Assembly (NCBI RefSeq): GCF_009900715.1 | Contig: NZ_JAAAJC010000003.1 | Location: 62,001-126,000, forward strand | Direction of reading: 5' to 3' | From: Halococcus salsus | GTDB taxonomy: Archaea > Halobacteriota > Halobacteria > Halobacteriales > Halococcaceae | DNA: 64,000 nucleotides | In this document: positions 51,688 to 59,980 of the stretch, piece after piece | Numbering within the stretch: position 1 is the first letter of the stretch | Layout of the letters: every line of letters starts with the position of its first letter | Made by a program: the position numbers and the translations under genes | The notes under the pieces: model-generated | The model's input: only the letters and a program-made list of their open reading frames with translations | Told to the model about the DNA's origin: nothing | The model's database searches: none

Positions 51688-53286
51688 ATGGCCGCCGACC
51701 AGGCCATCCTCGAACGGGTGCTCGCCACGGGCGAGCAGGAGGGTGGCAACGTCGAGTTCAAAGAACGGCTCACGAAGGACCTCCATCTCGCCGACGGCAG
51801 ACTCGAAAGCCTCGCCGCCCAGCTCCGCCACCGCGTGCTCTCGGGCGACGGCGAGGCCATCTACGTCGTCGGCGTCACGGACGACGGGGGACTCGCGGGC
51901 ATCGACCCCGACACCTTCTCCGAGTCGATGGACGTGCTCTCGCTCCTGAGCGAGGAAGCCGAAGCGCACATCGAGTCCGTCGACACCTGGGGGATGGGCG
52001 AGGGTATCGTCGGCGTCGCCACCATCCACGAGGGCGCGATGATCGAGGACGACGGCCACATCGTGGTCGGCACCGCGGGCCACGTCGACCACGGCAAGAG
52101 CACCCTCGTCGGGAGTCTCGTCACCGGCCAGGCCGACGACGGCGACGGTGGCACGCGGAGCTATCTCGACGTCCAGCCCCACGAGGTCGAGCGCGGCCTC
52201 TCGGCAGACCTCTCCTACGCGGTCTACGGCTTCCGCGACGGCGAGCCGGTCCACACCCGCAACCCGACCCGGAAGGCCGACCGTGCGGCCGTCGTCGAGG
52301 AGGCCGAGCGGCTCGTCTCGTTCGTCGACACCGTCGGTCACGAGCCCTGGCTCCGAACCACCATCCGAGGGCTCGTCGGCCAGAAACTCGACTACGGGAT
52401 GCTCACCGTGGCGGCCGACGACGGCCCCACCAAAACGACTCGTGAACACCTCGGGGTGCTGCTCGCCACCGAACTCCCGACGCTGGTCGCCATCACGAAG
52501 ACCGACATGGTGGACGACGAGCGCGTCGCCGCGGTCGAGAGCGAGGTCGAACGCCTCCTCCGCGAGGTCGGCAAGACCCCACTCAGCGTCGCCCGCCACG
52601 GCGTCGACGCCGCGGTCGAGGAGATCAGCGAGACGGTCGTCCCGATCCTCCGGACCAGCGCGGTCACGATGGAGGGGCTCGACGCGCTCGACGACCTGTT
52701 CGAGCGCCTCCCGAAGACCGGGGACGCCGCCGGCGAGTTCTCGATGTACGTCGACCGGAGCTACCAGGTCACCGGCGTCGGCGCGGTCGCCTCCGGTACT
52801 GTCCGATCCGGCACCGTCGAGGCGGGCGACGAACTCCTCCTCGGCCCCTTCCGCGACGGCGTCTTTCGACCCGTGGAAGTCCGTTCGATCGAGATGCACT
52901 ACCACCGAGTCGACTCGGCGAAGGCCGGCCGGATCGTCGGGATCGCGCTGAAGGGCGTTCGCGAGGCCGACCTCGAACGGGGGATGGTGCTCCTCCCGCG
53001 CGATGCCGACCCCGACCCAGTCAGGAGGTTCGAGGCCGACGTGATGGTGCTCAACCATCCCACCCGGATCGACGACGGCTACGAGCCCGTCGTCCACCTC
53101 GAAACCGTGAGCGAGGCCGCCGCCTTCCACCCCGACGAGGGTCAGCTCCTCCCCGGCGACACCGGCACGACCACCGTCGAGTTCAAGTTCCGACCGTATC
53201 TCGTCGAGGAGGGCCAGCGGTTCGTCTTCCGCGAAGGCCAGTCCAAGGGCGTCGGAACCGTGACGAGCGTGACCCCGGACGAGTGA
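51688..53286 (+). CDS. GTPBP1-like GTP-binding protein
   Basis: A 532-residue translational-type GTPase. The N-terminal part (about 1-110) has a divergent AlbA-like segment, GGNVEFKERL. The G domain contains the P-loop GTAGHVDHGKSTL (about 129-141), DTVGHEPW (about 212-219) and TKTD. EF-Tu-like domains follow with RSYQVTGVGAVASGTV. This is the archaeal GTPBP1/GTPBP2-like group. It may act in RNA surveillance or ribosome quality control; the human GTPBP1 is a ribosome-rescue factor. ATG at 51688. Confidence 0.9.
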   Translation: MAADQAILERVLATGEQEGGNVEFKERLTKDLHLADGRLESLAAQLRHRVLSGDGEAIYVVGVTDDGGLAGIDPDTFSESMDVLSLLSEEAEAHIESVDTWGMGEGIVGVATIHEGAMIEDDGHIVVGTAGHVDHGKSTLVGSLVTGQADDGDGGTRSYLDVQPHEVERGLSADLSYAVYGFRDGEPVHTRNPTRKADRAAVVEEAERLVSFVDTVGHEPWLRTTIRGLVGQKLDYGMLTVAADDGPTKTTREHLGVLLATELPTLVAITKTDMVDDERVAAVESEVERLLREVGKTPLSVARHGVDAAVEEISETVVPILRTSAVTMEGLDALDDLFERLPKTGDAAGEFSMYVDRSYQVTGVGAVASGTVRSGTVEAGDELLLGPFRDGVFRPVEVRSIEMHYHRVDSAKAGRIVGIALKGVREADLERGMVLLPRDADPDPVRRFEADVMVLNHPTRIDDGYEPVVHLETVSEAAAFHPDEGQLLPGDTGTTTVEFKFRPYLVEEGQRFVFREGQSKGVGTVTSVTPDE

Positions 53287-53417
53287 GGGCCCGCGAGACG
53301 TCCGACCAGAACCCTTCCCGACGATCCCGACCGACGACCGGACGGTCACGGACGCGGAAACGGGATCCGTCGTAGCTTTCCTCGTCGACCCCGAAGCGGG
53401 GACTGGATTTCGACACG

Positions 53418-55220
53418 ATGAGTGAGCCGAACCGCGCCACCGACGGCGCAACGCAGTCGTCGAGACGACCCACGCGCCGCCAGTACCTGCTCTGTCTCCC
53501 GGTCGTGTTCCTGGTCGCGGTGGCGACCTACGTCCGGACGACCGACTACTGGTTCGTCGCCGCCGACAGCCTCACGCTCATCGAGACGAGCCGGGTCGGG
53601 ACCGTCGCGGATCTCGCCGACCTCTTCACCCAGCCCCTGATGCACGGGTCGTCGTTCACCGACGTCGCCCTGTTCTATCGGCCGATATCGAGCCTCTCGT
53701 ACGCGGTCGACTACGCGCTCTGGGGGCTCTCGCCGGGCGGCTACCACCTCACGAACGTCGTGCTACACGCCATCGCGGCGGTGCTGGTCGCGCTCGTCGT
53801 GGCCGACCTGACCGCGCGGGTCGCGGTCGGCGCGCTGAGCGGCGGCCTGTTCGCCGTCCACCCGCTCGCCGTGGCCGTCATCCCGGCGGTCGCCCGCCGC
53901 CAGGACGTCCTGCTGACGATATTCGTCCTCGTAGCGGTCGGGCTGTTCGTTCGGAGCCGGCGCGAGGATCGACCCCGATTGCTCGGCGGCGCGCTGGTCG
54001 CGTACGTCCTCGCGCTGGGGGCGAAGGAGACCGCGCTGGTCGTTCCGGCGGTGGTGTTCGCCTGGGTGGCCATCGACCGCGAGGGGCGGTGGCGGGCCAG
54101 GATCCGCGAGGGGATCCGGGCGACGGTGCCGTTCGTCGTCGTGACCGCCGGCTACGTCGTCGTCCGCGTCGCGGTCCTCGGCGGCCTCGGCGGCTACCGG
54201 AGCGGGATCGGCACGGAACCGGACGGCTCCATGGTGTTCCTCCCCCTGAAGTTCCTCCTCTGGCTCGGACAGCCGACGAGCCTCGTCGAAACCCTCCCGG
54301 CCGGGCTTCGGGTCCCCGTGCTCCTCGTCGCCGCCGGTGGGCTGCTCGTCGGAGGCCTGCTGGTCCGACGCGGGAGGACCCGAGGACGCCTCGACCGAGT
54401 CGCGTCCCGGTCGTGGGGGCTCAGTCTCGCGCTGTTCGCGGCGCTCGTCGGCGTGTTCGCCCTCATGCCGGGAGCGACGGGGACGAGCGGGGGAGCGAGC
54501 GCGGCGGTCCGCTACCTCGTGGATTCGCTGTTCGTAGGCGGCTGTCTCGCGGGACTGCTGGCGGCGGCGCGCACCATCGACCCGCCGTTCGACGCCGCGA
54601 CCCGGCGGCTGGTCGGCTTCCTGGCCGCCTGGGTCGTCGCGGTGCCGGGGCTCCTCGTCGTGGCGGGGGCCGGGATCGGCTCCCCGCTCGAAGTCGGCGA
54701 CCAGATCCAGACGGGCTATCTCTGTCTCGTGCCCGCGATGGCGGGGCTCTCGCTGGTCACCGTGGTGGCCGGCGAACGGGTCGTCGCGGCCGCCCGTACG
54801 GGGACGCTCCGGCCCGACGCGAACCTCGTGGTCGTCGGGCTCGCCGTCGCGCTGACCGCCTCGCTGCTCGTGGCCTCGCCGCTCGTCCACCCGTACCCCG
54901 AGTGGGAGCAGCGGGGCGAACAGAACTACCGGACGCTCGCCGGGCTCGACGACGAGCCGAGCGGCGTCGCGCTGACGGCCGCCGCCTCGGCGGGCGACCC
55001 CCCCGAGTCCGAGGCCGGACCGCTGGCGGCCTCGACCGAGCGGCTGAATCGGTACACGGTGGAGGCCTGGGTTCGGTTGCGGGCCTCGCCACGGGACGGA
55101 CGCCTGACGACGGCCGGTGAGGTCGTGCCGGCGGTCCCCGAGAAGACGAGCCGCTCGGAGGAGCGAGTGAGGATGGCGAGCCCGAGCGAGCCGAACGGGA
55201 TGCCGACGGTCGGGCCGTGA
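53418..55220 (+). CDS. Multi-spanning TMTC/O-mannosyltransferase-like membrane protein
   Basis: A 600-residue membrane protein with about 11 membrane helices. An Arg-rich N-terminal tail leads to a first helix near 25-42; extracellular loop residues 45-100 contain SLTLIETSRVG and FYRPISSLSYAVDYALWG, followed by YHLTNVVLHAIAAVLV, which is the characteristic segment of TMTC/GT-C-type protein O-mannosyltransferases. The last 90 residues are soluble. It likely transfers a lipid-linked sugar to secreted proteins, but activity is not proven. ATG at 53418 follows a 131-base gap. Confidence 0.8.
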   Translation: MSEPNRATDGATQSSRRPTRRQYLLCLPVVFLVAVATYVRTTDYWFVAADSLTLIETSRVGTVADLADLFTQPLMHGSSFTDVALFYRPISSLSYAVDYALWGLSPGGYHLTNVVLHAIAAVLVALVVADLTARVAVGALSGGLFAVHPLAVAVIPAVARRQDVLLTIFVLVAVGLFVRSRREDRPRLLGGALVAYVLALGAKETALVVPAVVFAWVAIDREGRWRARIREGIRATVPFVVVTAGYVVVRVAVLGGLGGYRSGIGTEPDGSMVFLPLKFLLWLGQPTSLVETLPAGLRVPVLLVAAGGLLVGGLLVRRGRTRGRLDRVASRSWGLSLALFAALVGVFALMPGATGTSGGASAAVRYLVDSLFVGGCLAGLLAAARTIDPPFDAATRRLVGFLAAWVVAVPGLLVVAGAGIGSPLEVGDQIQTGYLCLVPAMAGLSLVTVVAGERVVAAARTGTLRPDANLVVVGLAVALTASLLVASPLVHPYPEWEQRGEQNYRTLAGLDDEPSGVALTAAASAGDPPESEAGPLAASTERLNRYTVEAWVRLRASPRDGRLTTAGEVVPAVPEKTSRSEERVRMASPSEPNGMPTVGP

Positions 55221-55233
55221 GGAGCGCCGGTCG

Positions 55234-55908
55234 CTACCGTCCCCACGGCGGGGTCGCGAGCTCCGCCATCGAGTCGAGGACGTAGTCGGGTTCGGGGTCG
55301 GGAACGGAACCGTCGTCGAGCCACGCGCTCCGGAGGCCGGCGGCCCGCGCGCCGGCGATGTCGGCGGCGAGCGAGTTGCCGACGTGGACGCTCGCTTCCG
55401 GGTCGGCGTCGAGCGCGTCGAGCGCCCGGTGGAACGGTTCGGCTGCGGGTTTGGCGGGCGCGTCGTAGCCGGCGTGGACCACGACCTCGAACGCGTCGTC
55501 GAGGTCGAGCCCGGCGAGTTTCTCGGCCTGCATCGCCGGCGCGCCGTTCGTGACGACCCCGACCCGGTGGTCGTCGGCCAGCGCCGCGACCGCCTCGCGC
55601 GCCCCCGGCAGGAATCGGACGTTACGGTGGTCGCGCTCGGCGGTGTAGGCCTCGGCGACCGCGCGGCCGACCTCGGGGTCGCGCCCGCTGTCGGCGGCGA
55701 GCGCGGCGAAACACGCCGCGCGGAGGTCGTCGGCCGAGTCGGTGGTCGCGGTGAACTCGTCGTACCGCGCGTAGTAGTCCTCGATCGCGAAGAAGGGCGT
55801 CACGTCCCGAGCCTCGAACGAGGCCGCGAGAAGTTCGTGGCCGGGTCGGCGGTACTCACAGAGCGTACCGTCGATGTCGAACAGGACCGTGTCGACCGGC
55901 GGAGTCAT
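55234..55908 (-). CDS. HAD superfamily hydrolase
   Basis: A 224-residue phosphatase of the HAD family, starting MTPPVDTVLFDIDGTLCEYR (DxDGT). The cap (about 20-85) is helical; motif II GVVTNGAPAMQ, motif III APAKPAAEPFH with the Lys, and motif IV HVGNSLAADI complete the active site. Cap and length resemble phosphoglycolate phosphatase- or beta-phosphoglucomutase-like enzymes. Motif IV has Asn-Ser in place of the usual Gly-Asp (HVGNSLAADI), so an acidic residue for Mg2+ may be provided by the following Asp. Convergent with the TMTC-like gene. Confidence 0.85.
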   Translation of the reverse strand: MTPPVDTVLFDIDGTLCEYRRPGHELLAASFEARDVTPFFAIEDYYARYDEFTATTDSADDLRAACFAALAADSGRDPEVGRAVAEAYTAERDHRNVRFLPGAREAVAALADDHRVGVVTNGAPAMQAEKLAGLDLDDAFEVVVHAGYDAPAKPAAEPFHRALDALDADPEASVHVGNSLAADIAGARAAGLRSAWLDDGSVPDPEPDYVLDSMAELATPPWGR

Positions 55909-55938
55909 GGCCGAACGGAGGCGCGCCGCGACCAAAAG

Positions 55939-56418
55939 TCAGAGGGCGCGGTAGCCGTCGTCGACCCGTTCGGCGAGGCCGAAGACGACAGCCCATTCGA
56001 GGAGCCGCCGGACGCGCTCGCGCCAGTCGGCTTGCCAGTCCGTCGACCGATTGCGTTCCCACGTCGGGACTGCCTCCCGAACCCGCTCGAAGACTTCGTC
56101 GGCGCTGCGCGGGCCATCGGTTTCGAGCGCGTCGCGCACCTCGCTGGCCGCGAACACCCGTTCGCGGAACGCACGGGCGAGCGCCGCGTCGTCGGGTGCA
56201 TCGGGGAGACGACGGTAGCCCGAATCGGTCTCCTCAGCGAGGTCGAGCGCCCGGCAGAAGGTGATCCACTCGCGAGCGGCCTCGCGCGAACCGACGTCGG
56301 TCGCCTCGACCACGCGAGCACAGCAGTCGTCCTCGCTGCCCGGTACGATGGGCAGCGCCGCGCTCACCTCGCGGACGGACGCCCGCGAGCGGGGTTCGGG
56401 GGCGACCTTGAGCCTCAC
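55939..56418 (-). CDS. Uncharacterised protein coupled to mch
   Basis: A 159-residue acidic protein with GTG start at 56418 overlapping the mch stop (GTGA at 56415-56418). It is mostly helical; CARVVEATDVGSREAAREWI and VREAVPTWERNRSTDWQADW are recognisable stretches, and VRRLLEWAVVFGLAERVDDG at the end resembles a winged-helix C-terminus. No family is recognised. Its coupling to a tetrahydromethanopterin enzyme suggests a one-carbon-related role, but that is context only. Confidence 0.75.
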   Translation of the reverse strand: MRLKVAPEPRSRASVREVSAALPIVPGSEDDCCARVVEATDVGSREAAREWITFCRALDLAEETDSGYRRLPDAPDDAALARAFRERVFAASEVRDALETDGPRSADEVFERVREAVPTWERNRSTDWQADWRERVRRLLEWAVVFGLAERVDDGYRAL

Positions 56419-57347
56419 AGCTCGAACGATTCTTCGAGCATCGCGTGGTCGGTTTCGCCGAAGGTGTGGGTCGGGCCGCCGACCACGTCGACGGTGACCT
56501 GGGCGGGCGCGAACAGGCCATCGGGGAGGTCCGCGAACGACCAGTCGACGTCGTCGAAGATCGCCTCGAACGGCGTCCCGTACTCGTCGGCGGCGGTCGA
56601 CGGGAGGTCGGCGAATCGCTCGAAGTCCTCGGCGACGGTGAAGTGGACCCGCCCGCCGTAGGCGAGCGCGTCGTTGGTCCGGGCGAGCGCGGTCGGCTCG
56701 CCGCCGGCGACCGGCGGGATCGGCGCGTCGGCGGCCACCGAGCGGATGTCGAGCGGGTCGTAGCCCAGGTCCACGAGTCGGACGGTCGCGAGTTCGGCGG
56801 CGCGCGCGCCGACCGTGACGCTCCCGACGAGGCTCGCGGTCGGCACGCTCAGGAGGAAGAGGGAGTTGGCGGGGAGCGCGGCCCGGTCGGCGATGTGGTC
56901 GGCGGCGGTCTCGGTCGGGAGGGTGTCGGCTTCGAGCGCGAGCACGCCGAAGTCGAAGTCGTCGCCGTAGCCGATCCGCGCGAAGACGTCCTCGTCGGCG
57001 ACCAGAGCGCGCGCCGGCCCGCTCCCCAGCCCTTCGTAGTCCTCGACGCTGAGCTCCCAGCCCGCCTTCTGGGCGCAGAGCAACGCGAGCGCGGGTCGGT
57101 CGGTGGTGAGCTCGACGTGGGGCAGCGGCGCGTCGGCGACGGTTCCCATCCGGGTTCCGACGGTAGCGAGGCCGGCGGTCTGGATCTCCGCCAGCAATAG
57201 CCCAGCCTCGTAGCCGCCCGTCACGCCGTGGCCGAAGTCGAACACCGTCGTCCCGTTGTCGAGTTCGTCGACGGCGATCCCGAGTTCGTCGGCAAAGTCG
57301 AGCGCCTCGTCGACGAGTTCGAGCGCCATCCGGTTGAGGCTCTCCAT
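56415..57347 (-). CDS. mch: Methenyltetrahydromethanopterin cyclohydrolase
   Basis: A 310-residue cyclohydrolase interconverting methenyl- and formyl-tetrahydromethanopterin (or tetrahydrofolate in haloarchaea). MESLNRMALELVDEALDFAD, the conserved FGHGVTGGYEAGLLLAEIQ followed by AGL, ELTTDRPALALLCAQKAGW and IPPVAGGEPTALARTNDAL are diagnostic. Haloarchaea have kept this methanogen-derived enzyme in folate-dependent one-carbon metabolism. ATG at 57347; the next gene downstream is translationally coupled. Divergent from the HtpX gene by 82 bases. Confidence 0.95.
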   Translation of the reverse strand: MESLNRMALELVDEALDFADELGIAVDELDNGTTVFDFGHGVTGGYEAGLLLAEIQTAGLATVGTRMGTVADAPLPHVELTTDRPALALLCAQKAGWELSVEDYEGLGSGPARALVADEDVFARIGYGDDFDFGVLALEADTLPTETAADHIADRAALPANSLFLLSVPTASLVGSVTVGARAAELATVRLVDLGYDPLDIRSVAADAPIPPVAGGEPTALARTNDALAYGGRVHFTVAEDFERFADLPSTAADEYGTPFEAIFDDVDWSFADLPDGLFAPAQVTVDVVGGPTHTFGETDHAMLEESFEL

Positions 57348-57429
57348 GCCGACGCGTTCGTCCGGGGCTCTCAACCCTCTGTCGGTCGCGGGCGCGAAGG
57401 ATTTTGCGTCCGCGGCCCGTAGACGGTCT

Positions 57430-58380
57430 ATGGCCCATCTCGGACGCCGCGTGCTCGCCGTCGGGGCGGGCGCGTGGCTCCTCGTCACCGCGCTCTTCGC
57501 CGCCGCGACGGGCTACGGGCTGCTCCGCGCGCTCGTGCTCGACGGGAGCCTCGGCACGGTGCTCGTCGTCGCCCTCGGCGCGGCGCTCGCGCTCGGCTAC
57601 CTGAGCTACCGTTCCGGCAGCCAACGCCTCCTCGGCCGGCTTGGCGCGACGCCGTTGTCGACGACGGCCGCGCCCGGCGTCCACGCGAGCCTCGACCGCC
57701 TCGCCACCCGGATGGCTATCGACGCCCCAGCACTCTACGTCGCACGCCTCGGCCAGCCGAACGCGTTCGCGCTCGGGCGCGACACGCTGGTGGTCGACCG
57801 CTCGCTCCTCCGCCTGCTCGGCCCGGCCGAACTCGAAGCCATCCTCGCCCACGAACTCGCCCACCTCGCGGGCCGCGACACGCTCGTCCAGACGCTCGCC
57901 AACAGCCTCCTCAGAACCGTGACCGGCCTCGCGCTGGTCGTGTTCGCGCCGTTCGTCGCGGTCTTCGGGGTGGCCTGCTGGGGGCTCTCGCTCCTGCTCG
58001 GCCGGCCGGTCCGGGGTGCCGGAAGCGTCGCGAGCGGACCGCGCCGCGCGGCGATGCGGCTCCTCGTGGGTCTCGTCACCGGCCCGACCGTCGCGCTCCG
58101 GGCCTACTCGCGCCGCCGGGAGTACGCCGCCGACGAACGTGCGGTCGAGGTTCTCGACGACCCGCTCGCACTCGCACGGGCGCTCAGGACGATCCAGCGC
58201 GCCACCGAACCCGGCTTCGGGCTGTTCGCGTGGCTGTTCGGCGACGTCGAGCGGGAACGGAGCCCGCTCGAACGCACGTTCGCGACCCACCCGCCGACCG
58301 ACGACCGGATCGAGCGGGTTCGCGAGGCCGCACGGGCGCGCGGTGCGGGGTCGGGCCACGGCCGTATCGAGATCAACTGA
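57430..58380 (+). CDS. htpX: HtpX-like membrane zinc protease (M48)
   Basis: A 316-residue metalloprotease. Two membrane helices (about 8-30 and 40-58) precede the catalytic HELAH (His141, Glu142, His145); the third ligand Glu lies in RREYAADERAV. Another hydrophobic stretch (about 160-200) crosses the membrane in the catalytic domain. HtpX degrades misfolded membrane proteins. It contains a THPPTDDR segment near the C-terminus, usual in M48. ATG at 57430. Confidence 0.92.
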   Translation: MAHLGRRVLAVGAGAWLLVTALFAAATGYGLLRALVLDGSLGTVLVVALGAALALGYLSYRSGSQRLLGRLGATPLSTTAAPGVHASLDRLATRMAIDAPALYVARLGQPNAFALGRDTLVVDRSLLRLLGPAELEAILAHELAHLAGRDTLVQTLANSLLRTVTGLALVVFAPFVAVFGVACWGLSLLLGRPVRGAGSVASGPRRAAMRLLVGLVTGPTVALRAYSRRREYAADERAVEVLDDPLALARALRTIQRATEPGFGLFAWLFGDVERERSPLERTFATHPPTDDRIERVREAARARGAGSGHGRIEIN

Positions 58381-58452
58381 GGTGGCGAACGCGGTTCCCG
58401 GGACCGACAACGCGAACGTTGAAGGGACCGACGGTCGACGTTCGATCAACCG

Positions 58453-58650
58453 ATGGGGACACTCGATTCGTTCTCGGAGCGGCCACTGAGCTCGCGGGTC
58501 GCGCTGATAAACATGGGGCTCGACGTCGTCGGGATCGTCGTGAGTCTCGTGCTCTTTCTCCAGTTCGGGGTCAGCCTCGTGCTCGGGATCCTCGTGACGA
58601 TCATCGCGAGCACCGTGGTCGCGGGCGGCTACTTCCTCGTCAACCGATAG
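58453..58650 (+). CDS. Small membrane protein
   Basis: A 65-residue protein with MGTLDSFSERPLSSRVALIN then a hydrophobic segment (about 20-64) containing two close helices. No family recognised; many haloarchaea encode such micro-membrane proteins. 72 bases after htpX. Convergent with the thiamine-binding protein gene. Confidence 0.65.
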   Translation: MGTLDSFSERPLSSRVALINMGLDVVGIVVSLVLFLQFGVSLVLGILVTIIASTVVAGGYFLVNR

Positions 58651-58683
58651 CGCTGGATCGACGGGGTCGGTCCCCGTATGCGG

Positions 58684-58998
58684 CTACTCGCGGTCGCTCC
58701 GGGCCGCGTGACCGAGTTCGCGTTCGACCGAGTCGACCTTCTCGGCCGCCGTCGTCGTTTTCGTTCGCTTGTCGTCGACCTTGAGCACCGTGCTCACGCG
58801 GTCGCCGTCGACGGCCTCGTGGGCGGCGTGTGCGGCGGCGAACAGCTCGTCCGCCGAATCCGCCTCGATCACCGTCCCCATCGGGTTGGTCTCGTAGGTC
58901 ACGTCGAACTCGTCGAGCGCCGCGACGGCCTTCGCGACCTCGCCCGCCATGCTTCCCTCTCGCACCGGGGCCACGCTGAGGAGTGCGACCACTGTCAT
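58684..58998 (-). CDS. MTH1187/YkoF-like thiamine-binding family protein
   Basis: A 104-residue ferredoxin-like-fold protein, opening VVALLSVAPVREGSMAGEVA then ALDEFDVTYETNPMGTVIEA and ending with a helical region including DSVERELGHAAR. This is the MTH1187 (UPF0045) family, members of which bind thiamine or a related ligand. Likely a small ligand-binding or chaperone-like protein. ATG 58998. Confidence 0.87.
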   Translation of the reverse strand: MTVVALLSVAPVREGSMAGEVAKAVAALDEFDVTYETNPMGTVIEADSADELFAAAHAAHEAVDGDRVSTVLKVDDKRTKTTTAAEKVDSVERELGHAARSDRE

Positions 58999-59071
58999 GG
59001 GGGCCGAACGGTCGCGCGCCACCTAACCCTGCCGCCACCACCGTTATGGCTTCGACGGGCACACACGTATC

Positions 59072-59941
59072 ATGGAACCGGCCCGCGTGACGGCCAACGG
59101 CATCGAATTCGCGTACTACGAGTGGGGCGACGGCGACCGGCTCGCGCTCTGTCTCCACGGCTTCCCCGACGACGCCGGGACGTTCGACACGCTCGCACCG
59201 CGGCTCGCGGCGGCGGGGTTCACCGTCGTCGCGCCCTTCATGCGCGGCTACGGTCCCACCGACCCCGCCCCCGACGGCGACTACTCGGCGGGCGCGCTCG
59301 GCCGCGACGCACTCGCGCTCGCCGACGCACTCACCGAGGCGGAGAACCTCGTCGACCCCGTCGTCGTCGGCCACGACTGGGGTGCCGTGGCGGCCTACGC
59401 CGCGGCGACCATCGACCCCGAGGTGTTCACCCACCTCGTCGGGATGGCCGTCCCGCCGGGCTTCCCGACGAACGCCCTCGGCAACCCGCGCCAGTGGCTC
59501 CGGAGCTGGTACATGGGCTTCTTCCAGCTTCCCGACCTCTCCGAGCGCGCGCTCCGGGCCGAGGAGTTCGCGCTGATCGAACTCCTCTGGGGGCTCTGGA
59601 GCCCCGAGTGGAGCTACTCCGAAACCCGCATCGAGAGCGTGAAGGGGACGTTTCGCGCGCCGGGTACGGTCGCGGCCGCGCTGGCGTACTACCGCCAGTT
59701 CGCCCGCGGGCTGGTGGCGCGAAACCCGTTCGCGGACCGTGAACGGGGCGGTATCGAGGTGCCGGGGCTGGTGGTCGCCGGCGCGGACGACGGCTGCATC
59801 GGCTCCGAACTCTTCGCCGACGCCGACGACGCCTTCGCGGCCGACTGTCGGGCGGTCGCGGTTCGCGGGGCGGGCCACTTCATGCATCGCGAGCGCCCCG
59901 CGGCGGTGGCCGCGGAGGTCACGGACTTCGTCGGGCGCTGA
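59072..59941 (+). CDS. Alpha/beta hydrolase
   Basis: A 289-residue alpha/beta hydrolase. ALCLHGFPDDAGTF is the oxyanion region, VVVGHDWGAVAAYAAA has Asp at the nucleophile position (GHDWG), the hallmark of epoxide hydrolases and haloalkane dehalogenases rather than Ser esterases. GAGHFMHRERP near the C-terminus supplies the His and VVAGADDGCIG the acidic residue. Probably an epoxide hydrolase-like enzyme; substrate unknown. ATG 59072. Confidence 0.9.
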   Translation: MEPARVTANGIEFAYYEWGDGDRLALCLHGFPDDAGTFDTLAPRLAAAGFTVVAPFMRGYGPTDPAPDGDYSAGALGRDALALADALTEAENLVDPVVVGHDWGAVAAYAAATIDPEVFTHLVGMAVPPGFPTNALGNPRQWLRSWYMGFFQLPDLSERALRAEEFALIELLWGLWSPEWSYSETRIESVKGTFRAPGTVAAALAYYRQFARGLVARNPFADRERGGIEVPGLVVAGADDGCIGSELFADADDAFAADCRAVAVRGAGHFMHRERPAAVAAEVTDFVGR

Positions 59942-59980
59942 GACCACAACACACATTCGCGCCGGTCGAGGAGTCGAGAC

